From assembly GCA_023391425.1 (NCBI GenBank), contig JAEWAX010000101.1:1-31202 (forward strand): a DNA stretch of 31,202 nucleotides, written 5' to 3'. Source of the DNA: Bacillota bacterium. Lineage in GTDB: Bacteria > Bacillota > Clostridia > Acetivibrionales > DSM-1351. Of the stretch, positions 1 to 7,434 are shown piece after piece. The notes under the pieces were generated by a model. It searched no databases. It worked only from the letters and a program-made list of their open reading frames with translations, and had not been told where the DNA came from. How positions within the stretch are numbered: position 1 is the stretch's first letter; the number at the start of each line of letters is the position of its first letter. The translations under genes and the position numbers were made by a program.

Positions 1-1
1 G

Positions 2-1270
2 GCTATAGCTTTATCAGATGAGATAAATGATACTATTGATAATTTGTTTGATTTAAAGAATACAGGTGGAAATGAAAAGTCCATAGAATATTCAGCGCAA
101 ACAGATACTACGATAATGACAATGGTAGTTATCGTTGTTATTGCTATTGTTTTAGCAATCATGTTAGGCATTATTATATCTCGTAGTATCAGTAATCCAG
201 TAAAAAGACTTGTTAAAGTTGCAGAAATAATATCGAATGGCGATTTTAATGCAGATGTTAAAATTGATTCAAAGGATGAAATAGGAATACTTGCAGCCAC
301 ATTTGATAAAATGGCTAATAATCTTAACGAAGTAATGTTAAATATAAGCTCTGCTTCTGAACAGGTTTCATCGGGTGCAAAACAGGTTTCTGACTCAAGT
401 ATAACACTTTCGCAGGGGGCAACAGAGCAGGCTAGCTCTATTGAAGAACTGACAGCTTCTCTAGAAGAGATATCTTCACAGACAAAATTAAATGCTGACA
501 GTGCAAATGAGGCAAATAAAATTGCAGAGTCAGCAAAGGAAAATGCAATGAACGGTAATAACCAAATGAAAGAAATGCTTAACGCAATGGATCAAATCAA
601 TGATTCATCAAATAATATTAATAAAATTATTAAAGTAATTGATGAAATAGCATTCCAAACCAATATATTGGCACTAAATGCTGCTGTTGAGGCTGCAAGG
701 GCTGGACAGCATGGTAAAGGCTTTGCCGTGGTGGCAGAAGAGGTCCGCAATCTTGCAGCACGGTCAGCTAATGCTGCTAAAGAAACAACCGCAATGATTG
801 AAGGTTCAATGAAGAAAGTAGAAGGTGGTATGCAAATTGCTAATCAAACTGCACAAGCTCTCAATCAGATTGTGACAGGCGTTACAAGTGTGGCAAGCCT
901 TGTTAGCAATATAGCAACAGCATCAAATGAGCAAGCTTCAGGTATTGCTCAGATTAATCAGGGAATTATGCAAGTATCTACTGTTATACAAACAAATTCT
1001 GCCACTTCAGAAGAAAGTGCAGCTGCCAGTGAAGAACTTGCTAGCCAAGCAGAAACGTTAAGAATGCAAGTATCAAAGTTTAAACTAAGGAAAATGAACC
1101 AAGCCAGTTCTTACAAAGGACTTGAGAGCATAAATCCTGATGTTATAAGGATGCTTGAACATATGAATGGGAAGAAAAGACCAACAGAATATAAAGATAT
1201 AGGGGTGGAAACCGTAGCAACTACCCCTAAAAAAATACTATTGAGTGATAATGAATTTGGAAAATATTAA
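2..1270 (+). CDS. Methyl-accepting chemotaxis protein, 3' part (5' end outside window)
   Basis: Transmembrane chemoreceptor that signals to CheA/CheW. The frame is open to the left edge, so the sensor domain and true start lie outside; the TTG at 44 is only the first possible start codon visible. Counting from that TTG, there is a membrane helix at about residues 26-46, a HAMP domain at about 47-100 (SNPVKRL, DEIGILAATFDKM) and a long coiled-coil signalling domain. The strongly conserved hairpin tip is visible (IAFQTNILALNAAVEAARAG, then GFAVVAEEVRNLAARS). No C-terminal NWETF-type CheR-docking pentapeptide is seen; the gene ends in DNEFGKY. A terminator follows at once. It is unrelated to the polysaccharide genes downstream. 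Family assignment is certain; the ligand is unknown. Confidence 0.95.
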   Translation, partial: AIALSDEINDTIDNLFDLKNTGGNEKSIEYSAQTDTTIMTMVVIVVIAIVLAIMLGIIISRSISNPVKRLVKVAEIISNGDFNADVKIDSKDEIGILAATFDKMANNLNEVMLNISSASEQVSSGAKQVSDSSITLSQGATEQASSIEELTASLEEISSQTKLNADSANEANKIAESAKENAMNGNNQMKEMLNAMDQINDSSNNINKIIKVIDEIAFQTNILALNAAVEAARAGQHGKGFAVVAEEVRNLAARSANAAKETTAMIEGSMKKVEGGMQIANQTAQALNQIVTGVTSVASLVSNIATASNEQASGIAQINQGIMQVSTVIQTNSATSEESAAASEELASQAETLRMQVSKFKLRKMNQASSYKGLESINPDVIRMLEHMNGKKRPTEYKDIGVETVATTPKKILLSDNEFGKY

Positions 1271-1295
1271 ACATAGTTAAAAAAACTATAATGTG

Positions 1296-1328
1296 AAAGG
1301 AGAGAATAGTAAATCTCTCCTTTTTAAT
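1296..1328 (+). terminator. Intrinsic terminator after the chemoreceptor gene
   Basis: A perfect 10-bp stem (AAAGGAGAGA at 1296-1305 with TCTCTCCTTT at 1314-1323) encloses an 8-nt loop and runs into a T-rich tail. It sits 25 bp after the receptor stop and before the convergent Hpt gene end, so it may also slow transcription coming from the other side. Confidence 0.8.
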
Positions 1329-1355
1329 TTACATAAAGAACTTAAACTGAAGATC

Positions 1356-1718
1356 TTAAATAAATAATCCTTTTTGAGCAAAGTATTTTGAAATTTCTTC
1401 AATTGCTACATTTGAAACAGCTGTCAAGTTTTCAATACAGGCATATATCTCATCATATTTTTGTGAGTTCAAATTGTTATAAATTTTAACTGTTTCTTCA
1501 TATATATCAGTTATTCTGTAGTTTACAGAGACTCCTTTGATATTATGAAGAGACTTTTTTATTTCATCCCAATTTTCCGTAATAAGTAGTTTCCCTAATT
1601 TAGAGATTTCTAAATTTAGTTCTTTAATGAATTCGCAATACAGCTCAAAAATATCTTCTAAAGACAGACCAAGGTCATTTGAAAAGCCTTTTATATCATA
1701 TCTACATGTAGTTTCCAT
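1356..1718 (-). CDS. Hpt (histidine phosphotransfer) domain protein
   Basis: Small stand-alone phosphorelay protein of 120 aa. Residues 57-62 (LHNIKG) form the H-x-x-K-G core of Hpt domains, with His58 the predicted phospho-acceptor. The Gly usually found about nine residues later is replaced (NYRI region), so the site is recognisable but slightly divergent. The rest is predicted alpha-helical, as expected for a four-helix Hpt bundle. Read from the minus strand, an AGGAG ribosome binding site lies just upstream of the ATG (about 1727-1731). It is convergent with the chemoreceptor and may serve a signalling relay, but no partner kinase or regulator is in view. Family call good, pathway unknown. 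Confidence 0.8.
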   Translation of the reverse strand: METTCRYDIKGFSNDLGLSLEDIFELYCEFIKELNLEISKLGKLLITENWDEIKKSLHNIKGVSVNYRITDIYEETVKIYNNLNSQKYDEIYACIENLTAVSNVAIEEISKYFAQKGLFI

Positions 1719-1970
1719 ATTTTGCTCCTTTTGTTTTTAAATTTAATTACAATTAGCTTTGAGTCGATAATAATTGAGTTCTAAAATTGTCAGGTAGAAT
1801 TGTCATTTTTTTATCGTCTTATAAGTGCGAATGGTTAATACTTATATTTAAATTTGTTAGTTGAGATGTATAGACAAAGGTATAAGTACAACTAAGCTTT
1901 TATCCTAACAGAAAGCTAGAAGTTAGCATAGCTTCCTATACATACAGATATTGCAGTTAAAACCTTTTTT
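1719..1970. other. Gene-free spacer with a degenerate hairpin-repeat relic
   Basis: No credible gene lies between the Hpt gene and the leader repeat at 1971. At 1880-1899 the sequence (GTATAAGTACAACTAAGCTT) closely resembles the left arm of the hairpin units at 16391 and 16559. It is followed by a partial AGCTT/AAGCT inverted repeat up to about 1940, so it may be a decayed third copy. A promoter for the downstream glycosyltransferase probably lies here or just inside the leader, but I cannot place it with confidence. Confidence 0.4.
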
Positions 1971-2174
1971 GGAAATGTATAAAATAAGTTGCTTCTGTAC
2001 GAATTTTTTTACACCAAATAACTACGGCTGATTACCGAATTTAACATGTGATTTTACAATATTATATAACTATTTGAGGAATATATTATTTATTATATGG
2101 GAAATGGCGAAAGCATTAATTTTACAAATTAGCGGAGAGGAGTATAATTTCAAATTACAGGAATATTTTTACAT
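1971..2174 (+). repeat. Leader repeat, copy A (upstream of the GT4 gene)
   Basis: About 204 bp that align almost without gaps to 3409-3612 upstream of loaP. Shared blocks: GGAAATGTATAAA at 1971; a perfect 21-nt block at 2015-2035 (core ACTACGGCTGATTAC); GGGAAATGGCGAA near 2099; and GAGTATAATTTCAAATT near 2139. The distance from the 21-nt block to an embedded ATG (2104) is 89 nt in both copies, and the downstream gene starts about 180 nt after the block in both. Such spacing suggests a conserved 5' leader, either a cis-acting RNA/DNA element or a leader peptide. It does not resemble any riboswitch class I know by sequence. Confidence 0.75.
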
Positions 2175-2217
2175 TTTTATAAAAGCAATATATAATGAGC
2201 AAGCGGGGAGTAGAATC

Positions 2218-3381
2218 ATGAAAATTGCAATGATAGGGCAAAAGGGTATTCCGTCTAGAACAAGCGGAATAGATATTCATGTTGAAGAGCTCTCAAAAAG
2301 ACTAGTATATTTGGGCTACGAAGTAGAGGCATATTGCATAAAGAATTACTGCGATAAAGTGTTCATAAATATGAAATATGCAGGAATAGACATTAGATAT
2401 ACTCACTTCTTAAAACTTAAACACCTTTCAACATTGGCTTATACATTTGTATCCACCATAAAAGCACTGAGGTCAAAATGTGATATATTTCATTACCATG
2501 CATTGGGACCGTCATCATTGGCCTTTATCCCTAGATTATTTGGTAAAAAGGTTGTCTGTACAGTGCATGGCTTAGACTGGCAGAAAGAGGTATATGGAAG
2601 ATTAGCTATAAAATATTTAAAGTTTGGCGAGTTTGCAACAGCGAAATTTGCGAATAAAACAATCAACGTATCAAAGAATTTAGTTAAATATTATAGAGAT
2701 AAATACAATCTTGAAACAGATTATATACCTAATGGTATTGATAGACCAGACATTTTAAAGTTAAACGTTATAAGACAGAAGTATAATCTTGAACCTCAAG
2801 GATATATATTATTCCTCTCCAGACTGGCTCCTGAGAAGGGAGTTCATTATCTTATCAAAGCTTATAATCAAATTGTAACTAATAAGAAGTTAGTAATAGC
2901 GGGTGGAACAAACAGTCCTGATTATTATGAGAACCAGTTAAAAGATATGGCAAAAAATAATAATATCATATTTACTGGATTTGTAAGAGACCAAGAATTA
3001 GCTGAACTCTATAGTAATGCTTATTTTTACGTACTGCCTTCGGATGTGGAGGGATTACCGATAAGCCTTCTTGAAGCGATGAGTTACGGTAATTGCTGCC
3101 TGGTAAGTGATATTCCAGAAAATATAGCTGTTATAGGTACGATGGGATATGAGTTTGAAAAATCAAATGTAGATGACCTAGTAATAAAGCTAAATATGCT
3201 TTTGCAGAATGAAAACAAGGTATTGAATGTTAAAAAATTCTCTGGTGATTATATTATAAGAAAATACAATTGGGATCAGATAACAATTAAAACGTCAAAT
3301 ATTTATAAGAGGCTTTATAGTAAGAATAAATCAAAGAATTTGAATGCAAAAAGTGAGAACAGAGCAACCAATATATATTAG
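2218..3381 (+). CDS. GT4-family glycosyltransferase
   Basis: Predicted cytoplasmic retaining glycosyltransferase (GT-B fold) that adds a sugar to a lipid-linked oligosaccharide, 387 aa. The N-terminal acceptor domain shows MKIAMIGQKGIPS and HVEEL; the donor-binding half has LFLSRLAPEKGVHYLIKAY (about residue 200) and the family signature around LPSDVEGLPISLLEAMSYG (about residue 280). I chose ATG 2218 because GGGGAG lies about 9 nt upstream and it gives the normal family N-terminus. The frame is open further up (TTG 2074, ATG 2104), but that part is the leader repeat. It resembles the GT at 17649. It stands outside the main operon, with loaP and a second leader copy following. Donor and acceptor sugars are unknown. 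Confidence 0.88.
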   Translation: MKIAMIGQKGIPSRTSGIDIHVEELSKRLVYLGYEVEAYCIKNYCDKVFINMKYAGIDIRYTHFLKLKHLSTLAYTFVSTIKALRSKCDIFHYHALGPSSLAFIPRLFGKKVVCTVHGLDWQKEVYGRLAIKYLKFGEFATAKFANKTINVSKNLVKYYRDKYNLETDYIPNGIDRPDILKLNVIRQKYNLEPQGYILFLSRLAPEKGVHYLIKAYNQIVTNKKLVIAGGTNSPDYYENQLKDMAKNNNIIFTGFVRDQELAELYSNAYFYVLPSDVEGLPISLLEAMSYGNCCLVSDIPENIAVIGTMGYEFEKSNVDDLVIKLNMLLQNENKVLNVKKFSGDYIIRKYNWDQITIKTSNIYKRLYSKNKSKNLNAKSENRATNIY

Positions 3382-3408
3382 ACCATTATTTATACAAATT
3401 ATTAAATA

Positions 3409-3612
3409 GGAAATGTATAAAAAAATCAATTCCAAATACTAATATTTTTGCATCAAATAACTACGGCTGATTACTAAAACTAACACTCAATTTTACAAAT
3501 TTATAAAACTATATGTAGAAAATTTACTTAAATCAATGGGAAATGGCGAAGGCATTAGATTTACAAATAAATGATGGGGAGTATAATTTCAAATTGAAGG
3601 AATTAATTACAT
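3409..3612 (+). repeat. Leader repeat, copy B (upstream of loaP)
   Basis: Second copy of the ~204-bp leader at 1971-2174. The perfect 21-nt block lies at 3454-3474, and the GGGAAATGGCGAA and GAGTATAATTTCAAATT blocks are at matching offsets. Both copies precede genes that open the polysaccharide locus, so they may give the GT and loaP the same control. The intervening sequence is AT-rich and more divergent than the blocks, which argues for selection on the blocks, or for partial decay of a recent duplication. Confidence 0.75.
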
Positions 3613-3644
3613 ATTATTCAAAAGATAAAATGAAATGGAGCTAA
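3543..3644 (+). CDS. Possible 33-aa leader peptide upstream of loaP
   Basis: Short ORF starting MAKALDLQINDGEYNFKLKE and ending 9 nt before loaP. The same reading frame in leader copy A gives MAKALILQISGEEYNFKLQE, but there it runs without a stop into the glycosyltransferase gene. Some differences between copies are third-position changes (AAA/AAG, ATT/ATA, TTA/TTG), but several change amino acids, so coding selection is uncertain. There is no clear ribosome binding site before the ATG. It may be a translated leader peptide or simply RNA sequence that happens to be open. Confidence 0.3.
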   Translation: MAKALDLQINDGEYNFKLKELITYYSKDKMKWS

Positions 3645-3653
3645 GGGAAGTAA

Positions 3654-4175
3654 ATGGGATATATTACTAAAGATAAGTGGTACGCACTTTTCGTAACTAC
3701 CGGAGAAGAGGACAGAGTTAAGGAAAGAATTCACTTTAGAATGAAGGACGAGCTTAAGGCACTTGTTCCAAAGAGAAAAATGAGAGAGAGAAAAGAAGGC
3801 AAGTGGGAGGACAGAATAAGAACTCTTTTTCCAGGGTATGTTCTGTTGAAAGGTCAAATGAGTAACAATAAATACAATTTGATAAAGGACATACCAGGAG
3901 TTATAAGACTTCTGAGGGACAATGAAGGCCCTCAGGAGATTGCACAAAGTGAGATAGGGATTATAGGTAGATTGACAGCTGATAATGAAATCATAGGGAG
4001 CTCAAGTGTTTTTGTTCGAGGTGGAGAAGTTGTTGTTATAGATGGCCCCTTGTTAGGCTTGGAGGGATACATCCAATCGCTTGATAAAAGAAAAGGCAGA
4101 GTTAAGGTTGTATTTAATCTAATGGGTGAGCCAAGAACAGTCGAACTAAGTGTTTCAATGGTACAGTCGGCATAA
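3654..4175 (+). CDS. loaP: LoaP-type transcription antiterminator (NusG paralogue)
   Basis: Specialised NusG-family elongation factor of 173 aa that binds RNA polymerase and promotes read-through of terminators in a particular long operon. The NGN domain covers about residues 7-95 (KWYALFVTTGEEDRVKERI, then LFPGYVLLKGQM and the IPGVIRLL end). The C-terminal KOW domain is at about 120-165 (GGEVVVIDGPLLGLEGYI). In Firmicutes, LoaP paralogues control polysaccharide and secondary-metabolite operons from a position at or just before the operon, as here: the Wzz-like gene follows after a 357-bp leader. A GGGAAG ribosome binding site lies just upstream. It is distinct from housekeeping NusG, which normally sits beside secE and ribosomal protein genes. 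Confidence 0.9.
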   Translation: MGYITKDKWYALFVTTGEEDRVKERIHFRMKDELKALVPKRKMRERKEGKWEDRIRTLFPGYVLLKGQMSNNKYNLIKDIPGVIRLLRDNEGPQEIAQSEIGIIGRLTADNEIIGSSSVFVRGGEVVVIDGPLLGLEGYIQSLDKRKGRVKVVFNLMGEPRTVELSVSMVQSA

Positions 4176-4532
4176 GTAGATTTCTTATACTCGGTAGGAG
4201 TAATTTTTGTTCCACTGAGTCTTAGATATATAGTAAAAATTCTGGTTTTGGTTTCAGTGTTTCGGCCTGGAGCATAAAAGTGGGATGTTATATTGGACTT
4301 AGAGCTACGAACTACTTGATTAGTCTTATAAGAATAAGACTGGTAAAGTATAGGAAAGCAATGAGTGTATAAGATGGAATGGAACGGTCTGCTGGTTTCA
4401 AACGGCGAAGCACTACCATAGCGCCCAACACGGAAATAGAGTCTTTAAATATCATTAGATAACGTTGAATAACTGCGTATCAGATAATTGAGAAAGTAGA
4501 GAAATTATATTAATAAAATGAGGAGATAGTAT
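4176..4532 (+). promoter_or_regulatory. Operon leader with two hairpins, candidate LoaP target
   Basis: 357 bp without a convincing gene. Hairpin 1 at 4189-4220 pairs ACTCGGTAGGA with TCCACTGAGT-side sequence (11 positions, one mismatch, two G-T pairs) around a T-rich loop, just after loaP. Hairpin 2 at 4322-4341 is a perfect 8-bp stem (AGTCTTAT/ATAAGACT) with an AAGA loop. Neither has a terminator T-run after it. A more G/C-rich patch follows at about 4384-4435. LoaP proteins are known to recognise RNA hairpins in the leaders of their target operons, so this is the expected location; the choice between the two hairpins is open. An AGGAG for the next gene lies at 4521-4525. Confidence 0.5.
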
Positions 4533-5207
4533 ATGGAACTAAGAAGATTTTTTAATTCAGTAGGAAGAATGATTTGGCTTGTTATATTATTAGGTGCAAT
4601 CGGTGGAGGCTATATATACTATACAAGTTATTATATGGCAACTCCAATATATGAGGCAGAAACTACCGTGTATGCGATGAGTAAGGGGAGTACACCTGAC
4701 AAAGATGTAAGTATTAATTATCAAGATGTGTTGTTGAGCAGACAGCTTGTTGAGGATTATAAAGAAATTATAACAAGTGAAAAGGTTATGACTTTAGCTG
4801 TTAAGATGTTGGATAAGTATCAATTATCACAGGAACAGTTAATAAGTATGATAACTGTAACTCAAAAGAACGAATCAAGTGTTATTGCTATAACTGCCAC
4901 TGCAGATGAGGCTAAAATGGCAGCTGATATATCTAATGCAGTTACACAAGCATTTCTCTCACAGATACGGGAGATGACTAACGGCAATATAGTTGGAGTG
5001 CTAAATGAGGCTAAAGTACCTCTGTTCCCTGTTAGCAATGATGCCACAAAGAAAATTATAATTGGTATTATTGCAGGCATTGTTATAGCAATTTCTATCA
5101 TTTATATAAGAGAACTTTTTGATTCAACAATAAGATTAGTTGAGGATGTTGAAGATAACGCGAAGATTAAAGTTTTTGGAGTAATACCTAAATATAGTAT
5201 AAGATAG
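4533..5207 (+). CDS. Wzz/CapA-type chain-length determinant (BY-kinase modulator)
   Basis: Membrane protein of 224 aa that sets polysaccharide chain length and, in Firmicutes, activates the partner BY-kinase. It has membrane helices near residues 12-32 and 174-193 with an extracytoplasmic loop between, and a Pro-containing segment before the second helix (EAKVPLFPVSND). The short cytoplasmic C-terminus (DSTIRLVEDVEDNAKIKVFG) matches the kinase-contacting tail of this family. AGGAG precedes the ATG. The kinase gene starts 12 nt downstream, the usual pair order. First gene of the main polysaccharide operon. Confidence 0.9.
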   Translation: MELRRFFNSVGRMIWLVILLGAIGGGYIYYTSYYMATPIYEAETTVYAMSKGSTPDKDVSINYQDVLLSRQLVEDYKEIITSEKVMTLAVKMLDKYQLSQEQLISMITVTQKNESSVIAITATADEAKMAADISNAVTQAFLSQIREMTNGNIVGVLNEAKVPLFPVSNDATKKIIIGIIAGIVIAISIIYIRELFDSTIRLVEDVEDNAKIKVFGVIPKYSIR

Positions 5208-5219
5208 GGAGACAAAAAA

Positions 5220-5948
5220 ATGAGTGATAAAAAATTCAACCTAGATATGCAAGGAAATCAAGCAGTTAGGGATGCATATTCAATGCTATGTGGAAATATT
5301 CATATGGAATCAGAGAATAAAAGAATAAAAAGTATTGTTATAACTAGCTCTGAACCCAAAACAGGAAAGACTTCAGTTGCTGCAAGTCTTGCTATGACAA
5401 TGGCAAGTTGGGGGAAAAGAACGATATTAATTGATGCTGATATGAGAAAACGAAATAGTAAAAAAGTACCCAAATGGGGAAGTGGTTTTGGACTTTCGCA
5501 ATATTTAAATGGTAATGCTGAATTAGAAGAAATACTATGTGATACCAATATTGAGGGACTCATGTATATACCGAATGGAAGTATCTCATTAAACCCTATC
5601 GGACTGGTATGCTCATCAAGACTCGGCAAATTACTAGATAGATTAAGAAATGATTTTGATTATATTATATTTGATACACCACCACTTGATGCGGTTTCAG
5701 ATGCTGCTTTAATTTCAGCAAAAGTTGAAGCAGTATTGTTAGTTGCAAAAATGGGCAGAACAGATCTTGCTTCTGTAAATAGAGCTAGACAAAAATTAGA
5801 AAAGGTACATGCAAATTTATTAGGTGTAATAATAAATGATGTTAATAAAAGGCAATACAAAAGATATTTCAAAGCATATAAGTACTTTTGCTCAAAAAAG
5901 GAAACAGTTAGAAATGCAAAGGCTGATAAAAAGGCTGTAATGGCATAA
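5220..5948 (+). CDS. CpsD/CapB-type bacterial tyrosine kinase (BY-kinase)
   Basis: Cytoplasmic P-loop tyrosine autokinase of 242 aa that works with the Wzz-like protein in polymerisation and export. The Walker A region is at residues 43-52 (SSEPKTGKTS; many relatives have GEGKS here). Walker A' is ILIDADMR at 69-76 and Walker B is DYIIFDTPPLD at about 144-154. The C-terminus lacks the usual terminal run of tyrosines; instead Tyr213, 216, 220 and 222 lie about 20-30 residues from the end. The dephosphorylating partner is probably the PHP phosphatase at 27543, far from its usual adjacent place. GGGAG precedes the ATG. Confidence 0.9.
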   Translation: MSDKKFNLDMQGNQAVRDAYSMLCGNIHMESENKRIKSIVITSSEPKTGKTSVAASLAMTMASWGKRTILIDADMRKRNSKKVPKWGSGFGLSQYLNGNAELEEILCDTNIEGLMYIPNGSISLNPIGLVCSSRLGKLLDRLRNDFDYIIFDTPPLDAVSDAALISAKVEAVLLVAKMGRTDLASVNRARQKLEKVHANLLGVIINDVNKRQYKRYFKAYKYFCSKKETVRNAKADKKAVMA

Positions 5949-5993
5949 TTGCTACCTTTAATTCAATATGTCATTTAGATTAGGACAAATATA

Positions 5994-7421
5994 ATGAGTA
6001 GAGAGAAGAATTTAATTAAAAATACGGCAATATACATGATTGGAAATCTGTCATCTAAATTGCTTATATTCTTGCTTTTACCTATTTATACAATGTATTT
6101 AACCACTAAAGAATATGGCTATTACGATATTATATATACAACTGTTTCACTAATTGTTCCGTTGATATCTCTTCAGATATATGATGGTATTTATAGGTTT
6201 GCGCTTGACGCACAGAATGATGCTGCCTTAATTAACAAGTATATTTCTAATGCTTTAGTTATAGTGGGGGTAGCATTTATTGGTACTGTGCCACTTATTG
6301 TGATTCTACAGCTGGCATCGAATATTGAATATCTGAATTTAATATACTTGCAAATAATAATGACAAGTATTTTTAACATATGGCAGATGATTGCAAGGGG
6401 GTTAAAGAAGAACACCTTATTCGCAGTTTCTGGAATAATAATGACTGCGTCAATGCTATTTTTAAATATTTTATTCATAGTTGTACTACATTTTTCTGTA
6501 AAAGCCTTAATAGTGTCAAATATAATTGCACTAGCAATTGCAGTCCTGTTTTTGGAATATAAATTGGGAATAACTAAAATATTTAAATTTAGGTACATTA
6601 GCAAAGATGTAATGAAACAGTTGATTCTGTATTCACTGCCACTAGTTCCAAATTCTATAAGTTGGTGGATTTTAAATCTAAGTAATAGATATATTATAAG
6701 CTTTTCTCTAGGGAATGACTATAATGGAATTTATGCGGTTTCATCAAAATTTCCGGCAATAATAATGATGGTAAATATGGTTTTTAACCTAGCTTGGCAG
6801 GATACAGCGATATATGAAAAGGATGCAAAGGATAGGGAACAGTTTTATTCGAAAATGTTTAACTACTTCTTAGAATTACAGCTAGCGTTTTTAATAATAA
6901 TAATACCTTTTGTTAAAGTATTTTCAAATATTGCTATTGGAAATGAATTTACTGATGCTATCAATTACATACCAATACTAATGTTATCAACTTTTTTCCA
7001 ATGCTTTTCAACCTTTTTCTGCTCTTTTTATTATCTGAATAAGAAAACCAATGGACTGTTATACACTACTTTAATTGGAGCTGTAGCTAATATCGTAATT
7101 ACGATTATATTTATTAGCAAAATTGAATTGTATGCAACAAGCATTGCTACTGTTTTTAGTAGTATTATTGTAGTTGCTTTAAGACATATATACGTAAGGA
7201 AGATATTCAAAATAGAAATTAATATCAAGGTAACAAAATTTATATTTTATATTCTTATACTGAGTTTGAACTACATTATGTACTATGAAGCTAGTACTTA
7301 TCTAAATGCAATTATGTTTTGCATAAGTATTTTAGGCCTTGGTATTGCTAATAAAATTTATCTATTCAAATGTATAGAAATCGTTCATAAAAACTTTAGA
7401 GTAGTTGAAATAAATAAGTAA
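5994..7421 (+). CDS. Wzx-type polysaccharide repeat-unit flippase
   Basis: Integral membrane protein of 475 aa in the MOP/PST exporter superfamily, expected to flip undecaprenyl-linked repeat units across the membrane. The start (KNTAIYMIGNLSSKLLIFLL) is the typical first helix of the family, followed by about a dozen further hydrophobic segments, with YSLPLVPNSISWWILNLSNR near residue 215 as in many Wzx proteins. The ribosome binding site is weak (TTAGGA), so expression may be low or coupled. It works with the Wzy-like polymerase at 10577. Confidence 0.9.
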   Translation: MSREKNLIKNTAIYMIGNLSSKLLIFLLLPIYTMYLTTKEYGYYDIIYTTVSLIVPLISLQIYDGIYRFALDAQNDAALINKYISNALVIVGVAFIGTVPLIVILQLASNIEYLNLIYLQIIMTSIFNIWQMIARGLKKNTLFAVSGIIMTASMLFLNILFIVVLHFSVKALIVSNIIALAIAVLFLEYKLGITKIFKFRYISKDVMKQLILYSLPLVPNSISWWILNLSNRYIISFSLGNDYNGIYAVSSKFPAIIMMVNMVFNLAWQDTAIYEKDAKDREQFYSKMFNYFLELQLAFLIIIIPFVKVFSNIAIGNEFTDAINYIPILMLSTFFQCFSTFFCSFYYLNKKTNGLLYTTLIGAVANIVITIIFISKIELYATSIATVFSSIIVVALRHIYVRKIFKIEINIKVTKFIFYILILSLNYIMYYEASTYLNAIMFCISILGLGIANKIYLFKCIEIVHKNFRVVEINK

Positions 7422-7434
7422 TGGAGTGAAAATC

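Noticed and set aside
2074..2217. 48-residue N-terminal extension of the first glycosyltransferase
   Set aside because: It lies in the leader repeat, whose other copy is not joined to a glycosyltransferase; GGGGAG and the family N-terminus support ATG 2218.
1971..2217. Known riboswitch (cyclic di-GMP, purine, T-box and similar)
   Set aside because: None of the conserved core sequences that I know for those classes is present in the leader repeat.
3618..3947. 109-aa minus-strand frame over loaP
   Set aside because: Shadow frame; loaP on the + strand shows full NGN and KOW domains.
6191..6604. 137-aa minus-strand frame within the flippase, and similar antisense frames in other genes
   Set aside because: Hydrophobic shadow frames of AT-rich membrane protein genes, without ribosome binding sites.
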